Numbered from the stretch's first letter, positions 1 through 11,606 are shown. The stretch is DNA of 64,000 bases from Prosapia bicincta (GCA_036971475.1 JBAIZL010000005.1:178741886-178805885), one strand, 5' to 3'. Notes: a model not told the origin generated them from the letters alone. Translations and numbers: made by a program.

Positions 1-822
1 GGCAACATTGTTAGAGTGCATGAAGCATTGTGCAGTTGAATATAGACAGCCATGTTTTGGTGATTCATGTTTTTTTATAATGTCAATAACATTGATTGCT
101 AAAAAAATGAAATCCTGGTCTACAGTTTCATAAATAGATGACAAAAAAGGATAACATTTACCAGAGCTGTACACAAATACCACATGAGAAGTCTTTGTGC
201 CGAAGTAAGTTCAAACCACCTTAATCCTCCAGTGCACATGTCACGGATTCAGATTCGGCAACTTATTATATTTGTAAACTAATTATTAGAAAAATTTACC
301 TTAGACTAAGCTCCACAACACCTTCCCCCTTAACCTTATTAATCAACAAGGCAGTGTTTCCAGTCTGCTTAAGTCAGTGTGTTTCTGACCGTAACATAAT
401 AAAGATGCCAGTGGACTCACATACGGCATGTGTTATTTCATTAAATACATGTGCAGATCGTGATTCCACTGGTGTGCATTTGTCACAATAATTATTTAGT
501 GTTTCAAATTTATTTATTTTGTTTGGTAGTAAGTTTTTCTTGATTTATTAAAAAAAACAATTGACTTATACCCCTAATACTAAAATATTAAGTAAGAGTA
601 ATTTTATTAGGTACTGTATGACAAAATCAAATATAAACATGAAAAGATTTTTTTAAATATCAACAGTTATTTTGAACTGAATTTATTTCAATAATTTTTA
701 AATAAAGTAATCTTTGCTATTTCTGTCAGATTTTTAGTATTAAATTTTGATGTTAGGTTATGTTTTTCATTATTGTCAGAAAAATACATAAATAGGAAAT
801 ATCAGACAATATTTGTTGTATT
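1..822. other. No gene seen; AT-rich flank
   Basis: I see no coding, RNA or repeat signal here. The next 3' exons of the minus-strand MORN/ankyrin gene should lie in or beyond this side of the window, but no ankyrin or MYND-like exon was found on the minus strand below 5523. Confidence 0.5.
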
Positions 823-1318
823 TTGGAGTGCACATTCAACGCTTCTGTCATCAGTAACAAATATTGGGTGGACAGAAGTAATCATAACACTGAAAGCAAA
901 CTATATTCTGTAGAAGATGTTGAGGAGGATGATTCACTTCCAGTACATATATGTCATACTGCAGTCAGAAGCACATACAGAAGATTTGAGGTATCTGGTG
1001 AACAATCTGCTAATCATGGGCCACCAGCCAAACCAATCTATCAAGCAGGTAACTCTAATGAGCATTATATAGCAAAAGACGGTACAAAGTGGTGCAATAT
1101 TCCAAAGAAGTAAAAACACAGATAGGCAATATCCTTCTGATATACGGTAATTCAAACTTTACGAAGCTTTTGGAACAAAACTAAAACGGATGACACACCA
1201 GCTGTAAATGCAGTTATTTTTACTGATGCCATGTTAGAACAGATTTTGTCTTTTACAAATATAGAGGTGAGGTCTACATATTTAGATGATTTAAGATGGC
1301 CAATAAAGTAATTCATTT
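823..1318 (+). pseudogene. piggyBac-like transposase, N-terminal fragment
   Basis: A broken piece of a piggyBac-superfamily transposase, a cut-and-paste enzyme that inserts at TTAA. The first open stretch (to 1113) contains EDVEEDDSLP, an acidic N-terminal segment, and later AKDGTKWCNIPKK, which resembles the conserved 'kDGt.W' block before the catalytic domain. After a stop and frame change near 1113, positions 1185-1300 read KTDDTPAVNAVIFTDAMLEQ followed by ILSFTNIEV, the usual start of the DDE_Tnp_1_7 region ('fftdemle.iv.yTN'). No catalytic aspartates, TIRs or TTAA pair were found, so this is a truncated relic. The family call rests on motif recognition only. Confidence 0.6.
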
Positions 1319-2019
1319 TATTGTTCACAAATTAAAACTTACATGATTGGAATGTACATGGAAAATCATTTTATATGAATGATATTGTTTCAAAATATCT
1401 TCACTGAGATAGGCTTCATTATTTTGTATGTAAATCTCTGTCCTTCTCTTAAGAGGATTAAAAGTATTCATCAGCATTTGTAATGGAATCTGTTGATTAA
1501 GAGTTGTGATTGATTCCTTTAAATCTTATATACTGTGAGGTTTTGTCTCGTACACTTTATGTTTTAGATGCCCCTATAAGAAAAAGTTGCATGCCGAAAA
1601 ATCAGGTAATCCTGAAGGCCATTTTATATTGTCATATCAACTTTCTGGGAAACAATCTACATACAGTTTCCATTTGGTCCATTAAAACTGCGAGCGTAAT
1701 TCAGTGTTTCATTGTCAAAGCATCTGTAAGTAAAAATTATTAAGCATGGCCACTAATGCTCATATGTTACTGGCTTCCTATTATTGTCTTGAAAAAGTAT
1801 GGCCCGAAAATCCCAATTGAACTCACTCCACGCCATACTGTCACTTTTTCATTTTACAAAAGATGTTCATGCAGTAAACTGGGAGTTTACAGTACCCAAT
1901 ATCAGAAGTTTTGCTTGTTTAAATTAAAGTGTCATACATAATTAGATGAGATAGAAATTGAAGTTCAGCATCAATAATTTTTAACAATTGTGTGCAAAAC
2001 TCCAATCAGTAATTAAAAT
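1319..2019. other. No gene seen
   Basis: AT-rich sequence with only short chance ORFs (for example 1510-1743 and 1756-1941). It may be decayed transposon DNA continuing from the piggyBac fragment, but nothing diagnostic is visible. Confidence 0.4.
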
Positions 2020-2338
2020 CTAGAGGCAGTAATTGTTGAAACATTTGAATCTAAATTGGATGTCAATGCAAACTATGTGTAATATCCAATACTCCGATTT
2101 GATAGGTTTAATGCTATAGAATGTAGTAGTATAGCCAAGTGTTTGTGAGGTTTGCAGTATAACAGTTCTGACTCTCTCCGAATTGCCTGCGGTACAAACT
2201 GTTCTTGGGCGGCCAATATTGTGTTTTGGTAATGCAGAAGCAGTAGATCTAAATGTTCTTACCCAATTTAGAAGAATCTCCATTCTTGAAAAAACACTCT
2301 ATGGCAAACACATGATGCTCAGTCGAACAACGTTTCAT
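2020..2338 (-). pseudogene. Tc1/mariner-like transposase, N-terminal HTH fragment
   Basis: Read from the ATG at 2338 the minus strand gives MKRCSTEHHVFAIECFFKNG, matching the opening of a common arthropod DDE transposase family ('sveeRvFavEayfkn.ds'). After a frame change near 2283 it continues with LLNWVRTFRSTASALPKHN and IGRPRTVCTAGNSERVRT, the linker between the two helix-turn-helix halves ('WV..fR.TGSa..k..GRPRTVrTpeNverVR'). Later residues resembling 'R.LH.DL.F.PYK' are scrambled. There is no DDE core and no TIRs were identified. It is a dead, 5'-only copy lying in or downstream of the host gene. Confidence 0.65.
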
Positions 2339-3388
2339 GGCAACTGAAGGCTTTGAACTGCTATAAAAACAGCGGCATCAAGACTGTCCTATCTACTGGA
2401 ATACGTTTCTAGTGCCAAATTTAAATTGTCTAAATAATTATGTCTCAAACTGTATATAAATTAGATCTATAAAAGACAGATATCCAATTGTAATAAATCT
2501 CCTTGAATAAAATTAAAGACATGTTTAGGTTTGATTTCTTATAAGATGTTATAAAAATTTCTCATACTAGGGTTGAAGACTTTTGGTAAAATGATTGAAT
2601 TGGAATAGAGTTGATTTGTTCAACTATGGGCATAAATAGATTTCATTTTCTGCTAAAATGTATAAGGTTTACCAACTTTATACTAGGGAGAAACATAAAA
2701 TAACTTACAAATTAGATATTGTACAAATCCTGATTGACGATCTCAGTACTTCAAGAAAGCTATAATCCCTCAAATAATGTTACAATAAATGAGATGTTAG
2801 ACAAATTTAGAGAGGTGTTCATTCAACCAGTACATCTGAAATAAGTTTGCTAAATATAGCATTATATTTAGTAAATATTTGTGTTACTAGATTCTAAAAT
2901 GTATTATACAAATAATGTTAGAATGTCTGTGGGAAAAAAAGCTCTTTACAAAATAGAAAACGATTTGTATATTATTGTCAAAGGGCTTTTTGGACCTATA
3001 CTATATCGGATAGTGGTAGGAACATAACTTGTGAAAATAGGTTTCTGTCTGTATTACCTCCAAGCCCTTCTTTACTAAAATAATCGCACGTTAACACTTC
3101 TAACATGCTATTTTAACAAAATTAGAAAAAATATTCCACCTTTCATGAAAACTGCAAAGGATAGACCAGTAGACTAAACTATTTTTGCCTTCAAAGAAAA
3201 TTTATCCTTGATTATCTTGTAAGCATAAAAATAATAAAATAGTGCTAGCTCTAATATCACTACACCCAGAAAATTATAATGAAATTTATTTTGAAAATGG
3301 TGACATAAACAAATCTCAGATCATCTTGGATTCTAATAGTACCAGGTCTCGCATTGAAATACTTGAAATGAAATGTGCTTATAATGTA
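2339..3388. other. No gene seen
   Basis: AT-rich non-coding DNA up to the TA target site of the mariner element. No ORF with family signals on either strand. Confidence 0.45.
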
Positions 3389-4184
3389 CGAGGGCTATTC
3401 AGAAAGTAAGGAACGTTTCTGTCTGACCCCGCTAGGCGCTCGCCGATGTCGTACATTTTGGTGAGTGCGCACTCGGCAGCTCAGTCTGTTTCCAGCAGTG
3501 ACAACAGGAACATTTTCGCGTTGCAGGTTTTTTCGCAATTTCAACTGAAGATGTGCGCTGCAATTGAAAATCCCGCCAGTTATGAGGTGTGGTCAGTGAT
3601 ACGGTTTTTGTTGGCAATTAACTTAAAACCGATAGACATTTATCGCCAAGTGTGTGAAGTTTACGGAAACAATGTAATGAATGAAAGTTCTGTGAGGAAT
3701 GGTGCATTCAGTTTAAAAATGGCCGAACTGACGTTCATGACGAAGCGAAGAGCGGACGCTCAAGCATTGTGACTGATGAACTGGTCGCTAAAGTTGATGA
3801 AATGGTTTGCGAAAACGGCCGATTCACGAGAACTCCTCATTCAAATGGGAGGTTTTTCCTCATCCGCCCTATAGTCCAGACCTTGCACCAAGCGATTTTC
3901 ACTTGTTTCCAAGAATGAAGACCTGGCTAGCAACACAGCGCTTAGACGACGACGCGGAGCTCAAAACGTGCGTCACTGAGTGGCTGACATCGCAGGCGGC
4001 AGATTTCTATGATGAAGGAATTTCAAAGCTTGTCCACCTCTATGATAAATGTCTCAATTTGTTTGGCGACTACGTAGAAAAGTAGTATTTTAGTTGCTCT
4101 TTCAGATGTATATAATAAAAATTCTTTATTGTACTTATTTTTTTTTTTATTCAAAAACTTTCCTTACTTTGTGAATAGCCCTTG
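3389..4184 (+). mobile_element. Internally deleted mariner element
   Basis: A mariner transposon with both ends preserved. The left TIR starts CGAGGGCTATTC followed by AGAAAGTAAGGAACGTTT at 3389. The right end, read on the minus strand from 4184, starts CAAGGGCTATTC followed by ACAAAGTAAGGAAAGTTT. Both ends are flanked by TA (3387-3388 and 4185-4186), the mariner target duplication. The element is 796 bp against about 1.3 kb for a full copy, because the middle of the transposase is missing. It could still be mobilised in trans if the TIRs are recognised. Confidence 0.85.
3551..4085 (+). pseudogene. Mariner transposase, central domain deleted
   Basis: The N-terminal part from ATG 3551 (MCAAIENPASYEVWSVIRFL) carries the first HTH ('IRFLlA...kPidIyRQvceVYG'). 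Around 3770 it reads TDELVAKVDEMVCENGRF, then jumps to RELLIQM near 3828 and changes frame. The C-terminal part (from about 3850) has HPPYSPDLAPSDFHLFPRMK, which is the conserved YSPDLAPsDyhLF motif with the third catalytic Asp region of DD34D transposases, and ends GDYVEK at 4085. The segment carrying the first two catalytic aspartates is absent, so the protein cannot be active. Confidence 0.85.
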
Positions 4185-4679
4185 TATTTAGAATCAAACG
4201 AAAATGGATGGTGGTGTTTTTTTTTCTAACTAAGTAGGTACAAATGCATATGTCATTTACAAAATCAATTCACGTTCAATGATAGAGAGGAAGGACTTCC
4301 TAAAATGCTTTCTAGAGAGTTTTTGACAGTCATTTACATACGAGAACTCAAAATAGACATCTCCCATTACCAGTCAAATTTGTTTATCTGAAATTCTAGG
4401 GCTGTCAGAAAATCATTCTGAAAAACTGAAGTATAAAGAAGATTTGGTAGAAGAGAAGTAGTATCTATATAATGGATATAACTCTTGATCCAGTATAGTT
4501 AGAAGATGTTTCCTGTGTAACCGCAAAAAAATAGACTTATTAGATTTTAGTGTGAAGGGTGCAACCACTACTTATATTTGGAACACATGGATACATCTTT
4601 ATAATGACTGACGTAAAAAGGTAGTGTTTAATAGTATACATGACTAAGTGGATGATTAACTTAAAAAAATATATTTTAC
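4185..4679. other. No gene seen
   Basis: Unassigned AT-rich DNA between the mariner element and the piggyBac-like block. No conserved motif was recognised on either strand. Confidence 0.4.
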
Positions 4680-5440
4680 TCCTTCAACACATTTTTCGAT
4701 GGCGGCACAGTAGCGTGACTCAGGCGGCCCACACTGCCACTTGGCAACATAGACAGGGCCTAGTATAAAAGTGACCAGTACAAGGTTAGCCGTGGATGGG
4801 TGATATTCTCGCTGCATGCACTATTGGTATAGACCTTTTTCTTTGTTGTTGTGCAACTGTTGGCTGCTTGTGCGAGTTTTATGTTTATAGTGTTTGATAC
4901 TGTTCATTTTTTTAAACATTTATTGTACAATTATGGTTAACAGGTCAACAGAAGATCCAATTTCTAGCGATGAAGAAGTAGGAACAAGTGGTGATGAAAG
5001 CTCAGAAGACAGTGACTGTGATCTTGAGGTGGAGGAGGACATTCCCGCATAAAGTCACCCACCTCAGGGTCTGCAGACAGATGGTTTACAGCAATTTCCC
5101 TTCACTGGTAATGATGCATTTTGTTGTCCTATATCAAATGAAAATGACCCTTCCCGTTTTATTTTCTTTGTTGCTAGATGTTGTATTTTTTTAAAATATT
5201 GTGAAGAAAACAAACAAGTATGCGCTGGAGGTTTTTTGTGCCCCTTTGACATTGCCCGGTTCTAGGATTCACAGATGTAAAAATCTCACTGTAGATGAGC
5301 TTAAAGTTTTTTTAGGATTACTGTTTCATACAGGACACATAAGACTTAGCGGTTTAGAAGATTACTGAAAAACAGATGAGCAGTACAATCTTGGGTATTT
5401 TTGTAAACATATGAGTAGGGATAGAACATAGAGTAGGATA
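4680..5440 (+). pseudogene. piggyBac-like element, 5' half with broken transposase
   Basis: A GC-richer 5' non-coding segment (4680-4930) precedes an ATG at 4933. The reading starts MVNRSTEDPISSDEEVGTSG and is acidic, as is typical of piggyBac N-termini. A stop follows at about 5050. The same frame continues with LQQFPFTGNDAFCCPISNEN (the 'FtG..g......' block). After frame changes, 5205-5440 gives NKYALEVF, then LTVDELKVFLGLLFHTGHIR, LSGLEDY, TDEQYNLGYFCKHMSRDR, which is the typical 'd.f.g..ilmg....p...dYW..d.....f.....msrdrf' region. The copy ends abruptly before the first catalytic Asp. It lies antisense to the host gene, immediately downstream of the 5523-5636 exon. Confidence 0.75.
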
Positions 5441-5522
5441 AAACATAAAATAAAGTTAATAAATATGAAGAACCAGTTGAGCTAATCCTATTAATAATGT
5501 TAAAGGCATAAATACATCTTAC

Positions 5523-5636
5523 TGTAGAAGTTGCATTTGGATCAGCTCCATCAGTCAGTAATATGTCAACCATATCCAGATGATCAATCATAGGTGTTAG
5601 TAAACATGCAGCATGCAACAAACCTAAGTTTCCTGC
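5523..5636 (-). CDS. ANKMY1: Ankyrin-repeat exon (last one visible)
   Basis: A 38-codon exon, phase 0 at both ends, with acceptor GACTAG|GCA and donor ACA|GTAAGATG. The protein begins AGNLGLLHAACLLTP and continues HLDMVDILLTDGADPNATST. This is one clean ankyrin repeat: 'GnL.LLHAAc....' helix 1, 'mvdiLLtdGADPN' helix 2 and beta-hairpin. The repeat continues into a further exon that I could not find between 1 and 5522, so the gene extends off the left edge. It is preceded in the transcript by the 5753-5924 exon. Confidence 0.85.
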
Positions 5637-5752
5637 CTAGTCAACAAATTATGACATTTTATTGAAAATAAATTGCTAAATAACTTATTTTGAAAGTTGT
5701 AGGAGTATAAATAGTTATTAGTTAAGATGATTACAGTTATCCAAGTAGTTAC

Positions 5753-5924
5753 CTCTTCAGATAACTGAATATTTGGACAACCACCAACTTCTAAAGCCTT
5801 CTTCACAAGGTTGGCGTTTCTAGAGAATAGAGCCAAAAACATTCCTGGAATAGGTATCAAGACTGCATTCGGATCTGCACCACTCATAAGTAAAGTAACT
5901 ATGGTTTTCTCTATGATCTTCAAC
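5753..5924 (-). CDS. ANKMY1: Ankyrin-repeat exon
   Basis: A 172-nt exon that enters with one nucleotide completing the split codon CA|G from the 9335-9450 exon and leaves in phase 0 (GAAGAG|GTAACT). Acceptor is AACTAG|G. The 57 codons read LKIIEKTIVTLLMSGADPNA and later ARNANLVKKALEVGG-like text, directly SRNANLVKKALEVGGCPNIQ. Two ankyrin units are visible: 'tivtLLmsGADPNav.ip' and 'a.f.rNanLVkkaLevGgcpNiq'. It follows a lysine-rich linker and precedes the last visible ankyrin exon. Confidence 0.85.
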
Positions 5925-7420
5925 CTAGTTATAAATTTTACAATTAATATTAAATTTATATGAAAGTAACCTTAAGTAGATATTTAAAGCACACAAATCT
6001 AACCATTAGAACTAATGATAAATATATGTGTATTTAAATTGGGAAAATTACTCAAAATTTCTAAATCTTTATAAAAAACTTTTTAATATTTTGCTCAAAA
6101 TCAAATTATTATATTTAGGTTAAAATCAGTTATATAAAATACTTGGCTGAATATAAAATGATAGTTTTAAGTTATTTAATAAACTACTTACCAGACATTA
6201 TATTCTTATAATGTTCTTATAGTTAATTAAGGGAATATTTGTTTATATCATGTGTTCTGAACACAAACTGCTCTTTGTATATTTTGAGTTGATGACTATG
6301 GTATCGCTACTATGGTTTAACTCCTTTGTGTTAAGCCTTGAAAAATGGTAATTGCTTGACTACAGATTTTTTAACATTCTATAATTCTTAATGAATATTA
6401 GTTTTTAAAAAATAAGATTAAAACTTTTCTTTCCATCTCTGTTCTCTAGTAATTAAGAGTTGAGCTGTTAATATTGGCCTTGTTATCTCTTTGTTCCTGT
6501 CACAAAATACAAACATTTTTGATGAACTAAATTATACTTAAATAAAGTATACCTTTATACAATAAAGTATAAAAATGTCTATAAAAATATTTCTGCAAAA
6601 ATATTTCAGTCATAATAATCACATAAATTTTTTTTTAAATTATTCTCATGAATTTTACTGTTTGTCATGGTGGCCAAAACTAACTAAATAGCATAATAAT
6701 AAAGTTAAAATATTGCATGAGTAAAATGCAAATTCCTTCTACTGATCATAAAAGCTTATTTTATTTATGTTGGAACTTAATAATACTATGACTAGCACAA
6801 ACTTATAATTGCAGTAGAGTAAGTTTCTTGAAACAAATGTGGAATGTGGTCAAAGAGTGTATGGAATACATATACTGAGACATTTTTTTATCTTATCTTA
6901 TGTTTATAAATTTCATATTGCTCTAATGTGTTGTGATATGGTCCCACTTTGTAAATATAAAAGATTTCTAGGTTAAAATTTATGTCTCTCAACCTTTGTA
7001 CAACAAATTTTTAATGAAATAAAACATTTTGAAGACACTGATATAGATCACTCAGTGTGCTAAAAACCGTTATGTCTCAGTATGTTTTTTTTTTAATACA
7101 AAAATTGTTCTTTAAAAAGTTCAAACTTAAAAGCTTTGCTGACCATCATAGTCTATAACAACAACTATTTGGATTCAACTGAATTTAATTAGTTTGGAGG
7201 ACCGTCAATGGCATATGAGTCTAGGAAACTTCTGAAAACCTTTTTGACTTCATCCGAAAAATTAACACCCACGAATTTAAAACTTACAATTGAATTAGTT
7301 TTAAAAAATAAGGTTTGCAAATAGTAGGATATTTAAAACACATTTTCACAATGTGGTGTGTTCTATAAGTATGTAACCATCTTAATGGTAAAACATAAAA
7401 TAATGTCTAAACACTTTAAA
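5925..7420. other. Intron, no gene seen
   Basis: AT-rich intronic DNA of the MORN/ankyrin gene. No ORF, repeat boundary or RNA motif was recognised here before the Penelope-like element starts near 7421. Confidence 0.5.
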
Positions 7421-8482
7421 TGTTTTAACTTGCCTATAGTAGCACTTACTTTGTTGAGGACGGCTGTTTCGGGAGATGTGTCCCTTTGTCAACTCAGACC
7501 GTAACTGATCTCAAGGTTTACATAGGTTTGGATGGGGGTGAGATATTTTGGTGGTGTGGGTGTATTATGTGTGTATTAGGAGTTATGATGTCAAAAAGTG
7601 CGTGTGAGTTGTAATGTAATTGTGTATTGAGTATGTGTGCAGGGTGTAGTTTGAAGTGCCTGTATATTTCGTATTGTTCGGTTGTGTAGCGTTGGTTATT
7701 TCTGTGTTGTTTATGAAGAATTTGTAGGTTAGATGTTATGTCTATGTAGTCATGTTTTGTGGAGTTGAGATGATCGGCGAAGTTTGATTGGTAGTTATTG
7801 TTTTTTAGTGCTTTTATATGTTCTTGGTAACGTGTGTAAAATGACCTCCCTGTCTGGCCTATGTAAAAACTGGGGCACAAACTGCAAGTTAGTTTGTAAA
7901 CTCCAGTGGTGATGTAAATGTCGTTGATTTTGTTGTTGGGTTTAAATTGTTTGTTGAGAGTGTTGTGTGTGGAGTAGGCTATTTCGTAGTTGTATTTTCG
8001 TAGTGTGTTGGTTAGATTGTGGGTTTTGGAGGATCTGTATGGTATTGATAAGTATTTTATGGGATTGTCATCTTGTGTGTTTGTATTTGGGTTATTATGT
8101 TTATTTTTAAGGTGGTTGTATAATTTGTCAATCATTATTGGGTTGTATCCGTTCGTTTGTGCTATATATTTTATGGTGTTTAACTCCTAGTAGTGTTCTT
8201 TTTTGTCTAACGGTGTTTTAAGCAGGCGATATATCATGGTGTTGTAAGCAGCTAGTTAATGTTGTTGTGGGTGGTTTGAGGAACTGTGTATGGTCGTATT
8301 AGTACTGTGGGTTTTCGGTATATGTTGAATTTATGTGTATGTTTGTCTGTTCGTTTAATTGTAAGGTCTAAGAAGTTGAGGGAGTTTTGTTGTTCTGTTT
8401 CGATGGTGTATGTTAGTTTTGGGTATATGAACATACAAAACATACAAATGAACATACAAAAAAGAACACTATCTAGTAACAC
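7421..8482 (-). mobile_element. Penelope-like element, 3' part with GIY-YIG endonuclease
   Basis: A 5'-truncated Penelope-like retroelement. These encode a reverse transcriptase with a C-terminal GIY-YIG endonuclease. The RT tail lies at 8252-8482 (FLDLTIKRTDKHTHKFNIYR then KPT, the 'yLDltit...f...iYRKpt' block). The linker and endonuclease lie at 7518-8135: GVYKLTCSLCPSFYIGQTGR, TRYQEH and the catalytic-Glu region EQYEIYRHFK. The two parts are in different frames. The 3' end (7421-7500) carries a hammerhead-like fold, and the segment 'AAGTGCTACTATAGGCAAGT' is shared with the copy at 21.9 kb. The 5' side is cut off at about 8483, next to an unrelated acidic ORF. Confidence 0.85.
7455..7496 (-). 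ncRNA. Hammerhead ribozyme-like motif in Penelope 3' end
   Basis: On the minus strand: stem I TGAG (7496-7493) with CTCA (7458-7455); core UUGACAA (7492-7486), differing from CUGANGA at C3 and G8; stem II GGGA/UCCC; GAA; a short stem III AC/GU closing AGCC; and cleavage triplet GUC. The geometry is right but the two core substitutions would be expected to reduce or abolish cleavage. Hammerheads in Penelope-like terminal repeats are known; this fold was made by eye. Confidence 0.5.
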
Positions 8483-8485
8483 ATT

Positions 8486-8707
8486 TTAATGGACTTCCCG
8501 TAAAAGAAGGTCTTCATCATCATCCAAGTCACCCGGATCACTATCACTACATTCCTGTCCAGACAACACAAAATCGGGATCAGCGTCCAAGTCATCTATT
8601 TCACTACTACTTGGATCGTCAATATCATCACATTCGTCTTCGTTTAACAGTCCACGAATTATGTCGCTAAAGTCGGGATCCTTTGCGCAAACATTCTGGC
8701 AAGCCAT
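8486..8707 (-). pseudogene. Acidic ORF, possible piggyBac N-terminus
   Basis: A 73-codon ORF starting MACQNVCAKDPDFSDIIRGL and then very acidic, with runs such as NEDECDDIDDPSSSEIDDLD. Acidic, Ser/Asp-rich leaders like this precede the catalytic domain in many piggyBac transposases. No downstream domain is present because the Penelope fragment begins immediately at 8482. The flank 8708-8960 is GC-richer than its surroundings and contains CAGACCACTACGCGAAATAC, which resembles a segment near 28548. The assignment is tentative; it could be another transposon or host protein fragment. Confidence 0.35.
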
Positions 8708-9334
8708 TTTAACACTTTAACTAGCAACAATAAATAGTAAAAGGAAATATAATAAAGAATACATCAACCGAAACACCTGGTCCCTCAGACCACTACGCGA
8801 AATACGGTAACAGAAACACACGGTCTCACAGGCCGGTAGGATTTTGACAAATGACACGCCAAAGTCAGCGGATCAAAGCTAACTAAACGAAAATTGACCA
8901 TGAGAAAGGGAAGGGGGAGGGAGGCACATATTATGAAGGTCAGCACTGCCACTCACCCAGGGTAGCCACAGTCACATAAATAAATTTCCCTTAGTGTCTA
9001 TGAGACAGGTGTTTCGGTAAAGGTGTTAATAGTTTTCACTCAGTTACTCAATAATTACTTATAATTTATTCAGTAAATTTAAGATGGTTACATCTAGCAA
9101 CTTTGCTTATAATACTTTGTTGTTATATATAACCAAGAACTAAGTATAACAAAAGTATGAACTATTATTATTGTATCAAATTTTTTTTTCTTAACCTGCT
9201 TTCAAATGATTTTACAATAAAAATTATTTAAATGAAATGTTTTATTTATTTATTCAATACCAAACATAATCAAATATTTGCTAACACCACTTTTGTTATG
9301 GTTGTTAATTGTTTTCCTTTTATACAGTACTTAC
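8708..9334. other. Intron with GC-richer block, no gene seen
   Basis: Positions 8770-8990 are GC-richer than the rest of the intron and may be the 5' non-coding part of the element whose acidic ORF starts at 8707. The rest is ordinary AT-rich intron. Confidence 0.35.
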
Positions 9335-9450
9335 TGTTCAAGTTTTGGATTCAAATCTTCTACAGATGAAATCTCAACAAATTCTTTAGGAAGGTTGTGT
9401 TTATCTTTTATTTTTCCTTTCAGTTTGGATTTTTTTTCTTTTGAAACTCT
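9335..9450 (-). CDS. ANKMY1: Lysine-rich linker exon
   Basis: A 116-nt exon with acceptor TTCGTAG|AGA and strong donor GAACA|GTAAGT. It enters in phase 0 and exits after two bases of a codon completed by the G of the 5924 exon. The 38 codons start RVSKEKKSKLKGKIKDKHNL and continue PKEFVEISSVEDLNPKLEQ. It has no domain of its own and joins the exon ending LEEIKN to the ankyrin exon starting LKIIEKT. The matching split codon is the main evidence that it is real. Confidence 0.75.
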
Positions 9451-9775
9451 CTACGAAAATAAAATTTAAGAAATACAAAATTGTAAACAAAGGGAATGGA
9501 AAATAAATATATGCCTAAAAATAATATATAGCATTATTAACCCCTTAACCCTCGGGTAGGCGCGTGGGGTACAGTTGTACCCCAGACGGTTTTGTCTCCC
9601 CTATAACTTTTTTCAAGCTCTGGTGGTGGTGGGGGATGTCTAGTACCTTCAAATCGGTAGGCGGGCTACAAGGTCAGTTGGTCACCAGACGTTGCTGTGT
9701 GTTAATCTGTGTGTAATTCTTAGTCACAGTGCCTTGGGATACAACTGTACCCCGCGCGCCTATCTACATCTCAAT

Positions 9776-11548
9776 ATGGCAAAGCGACCGGGTATGTGTG
9801 ATGATGCATATGTAAGTAAACTTTTAGATTTATAGTCTAGGGACGAAGAAAATATTGTGGACAACGATAGTGATGATGGGGAGGAAGACAACATGGAAGA
9901 AGAAATCTATGATTCAGATACAGAAAACATGGTACGGGATCATCGTGACCTAGACACGTGACTATTGATGAAGAGATGTTTGAAGATGATGATGATGACA
10001 CTCCTCTAGCCCATCTATATTTCGTAAGAGGTAAGGATAAAAATGTTATGAAATGGCGGAAAAATCCTCCTCTACCAAGAAATGTCAGAATGAGGGCGGA
10101 AAATATAGTTGTAAGGCTTCCAGGACCTAGGGAAGTTGCTAGAGGGAAATTTTCATTGATTGATTGTTTTAATTTATTTATAAATGATACAGTAATAAGG
10201 ATCAGTAGTTACCTCTACTAATATTTACATTGACCTACTCAAAGAACGATTCCAAAGGGACAGGGATGCAAGACAAACGGACGAGGTAGAAATACGTGCT
10301 TTCCTAGGGATTCTTATGCTATCCAGTACATTAGGGAGCAACAGGAAAAAAATACCAAGCACATTTGGGACAACAGCAAAGGGTCTGGAGTTGAATCATG
10401 CTATCTGGCAATGAGTGAGAAAAGGTTTCACTTCCTTTTGCTTTGTCTGAGGTTTGACGACATCAGAGATCGCCTACAAAGAAGAGAAATTGACAGATTG
10501 GCACCTATAAGAGAATTGTTTGAGTTGGTAGTCAACAATTTCCAGAAGTCTTTCACACCAAGTGAATTTTGTACAGTTGACGAGCAGTTAGTTGCTTTCC
10601 GCGGAAAATGTCTGTTTCGGATGTACATGCCGAAAAAACCCGCGAGATATGGCATAAAGATTTATGCTCTTGTATGTGCTAAGTCTATGTACACAGTGAA
10701 CCTTGAGATTTATTCTGGAAAACAACTAGATGGGCCTTATAATATATCAAATTCTTCAGAGGAAGTTACTCTCAGGATGGTGGAGCCTATATCAAACACT
10801 AATCGTAATATTACCATTGATAATTGGTTCACCTCTGTTACATTAGCTGAAAAACTTCTTGAACTGAAGAAACTGACGGTTGTTGGTACAATAAAGTCCA
10901 CACAAATTGGAGTTCCTCATGAATTGAGACCAACAAAACAAAGAAAACACAATTCATCTTTGTTTGCATTCCACAAAAATAAGACCCTGGTTTCTTACTG
11001 CTCATGCCCAAAAAAGGCAGAAATTCTTCTTTCAACTATGCACAATGATGACACAATAGATCAGGATACAGGGCCAAGAAAAAATCCGGAAATAGTGACC
11101 TTCTATAACAAAACCAAATTGGCGTGGACATCGTTGATCAAATGTGTGAGAAGTACAACTTGGCAAGAAACACAAAGCGATGGCCCATGGTGGTTTTCTT
11201 CCATCTCCTCAACGTTTCGGCAATAAACGCATTTCGAGTCTACAATTTTAACAAAGTTACAGAAATTCCGTTACCAAGAAGAGAGTTCAATCAGAATGTG
11301 GCCTAGGAACTTATCAAGCCCCAAATTCAAAGAAGATTTCAGATTGATTGCCTACCACTTCAGATCAAGAACAGAGGGAAAGACCTTCTTGGAATTCATG
11401 AGGAAACAACTCAACACTGCCAGGTCAACAGTGTTGGCCGTTGCCGTATGTGCCCAAGGAAAAAGGACAGAAAGTCAAGAAAGAATTGTGACAAGTGTGG
11501 ATACAAGGTTTGCACTGAACATTCAACTACAGTCTGTAAGTCTTGTTT
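9776..11548 (+). pseudogene. piggyBac transposase, degenerate
   Basis: A nearly full-length piggyBac transposase broken by stops and frameshifts. ATG at 9776 begins MAKRPGMCDDAYVSKLLDL, followed by an in-frame stop. The acidic leader (DNDSDDGEEDNMEEE) follows, then DTPLAHLYFVRGKDKNVMKW. The catalytic region at 10411-11226 is well kept: FCTVDEQLVAFRGKC (first Asp), NITIDNWFTS (second Asp) and, after a frameshift, GVDIVDQMCEKYN-type text at 11121-11160 (third Asp). The C-terminal cysteine-rich finger is readable in a third frame at 11424-11548: GRCRMCPRKKDRKSRKNCDK then CGYKVCTEHSTTVCKSCF and a stop. All three catalytic aspartates and the finger survive, but not in one frame. Confidence 0.85.
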
Positions 11549-11606
11549 CTAAAACCTTTTACTATTGTATTTTTGTTTTTTATTATTACATTATAATGGC
11601 ATATGT

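Noticed and set aside
1..5522. A further ankyrin or MYND exon of the host gene on the minus strand
   Set aside because: Searched for a continuation of the DGADPNATST repeat and for a Cys/His MYND pattern with splice sites; none found.
8784..8803. tRNA A-box-like GCGTAGTGGTCTGAG (also near 28550)
   Set aside because: No B box, acceptor stem or cloverleaf could be built; kept only as a shared short repeat.
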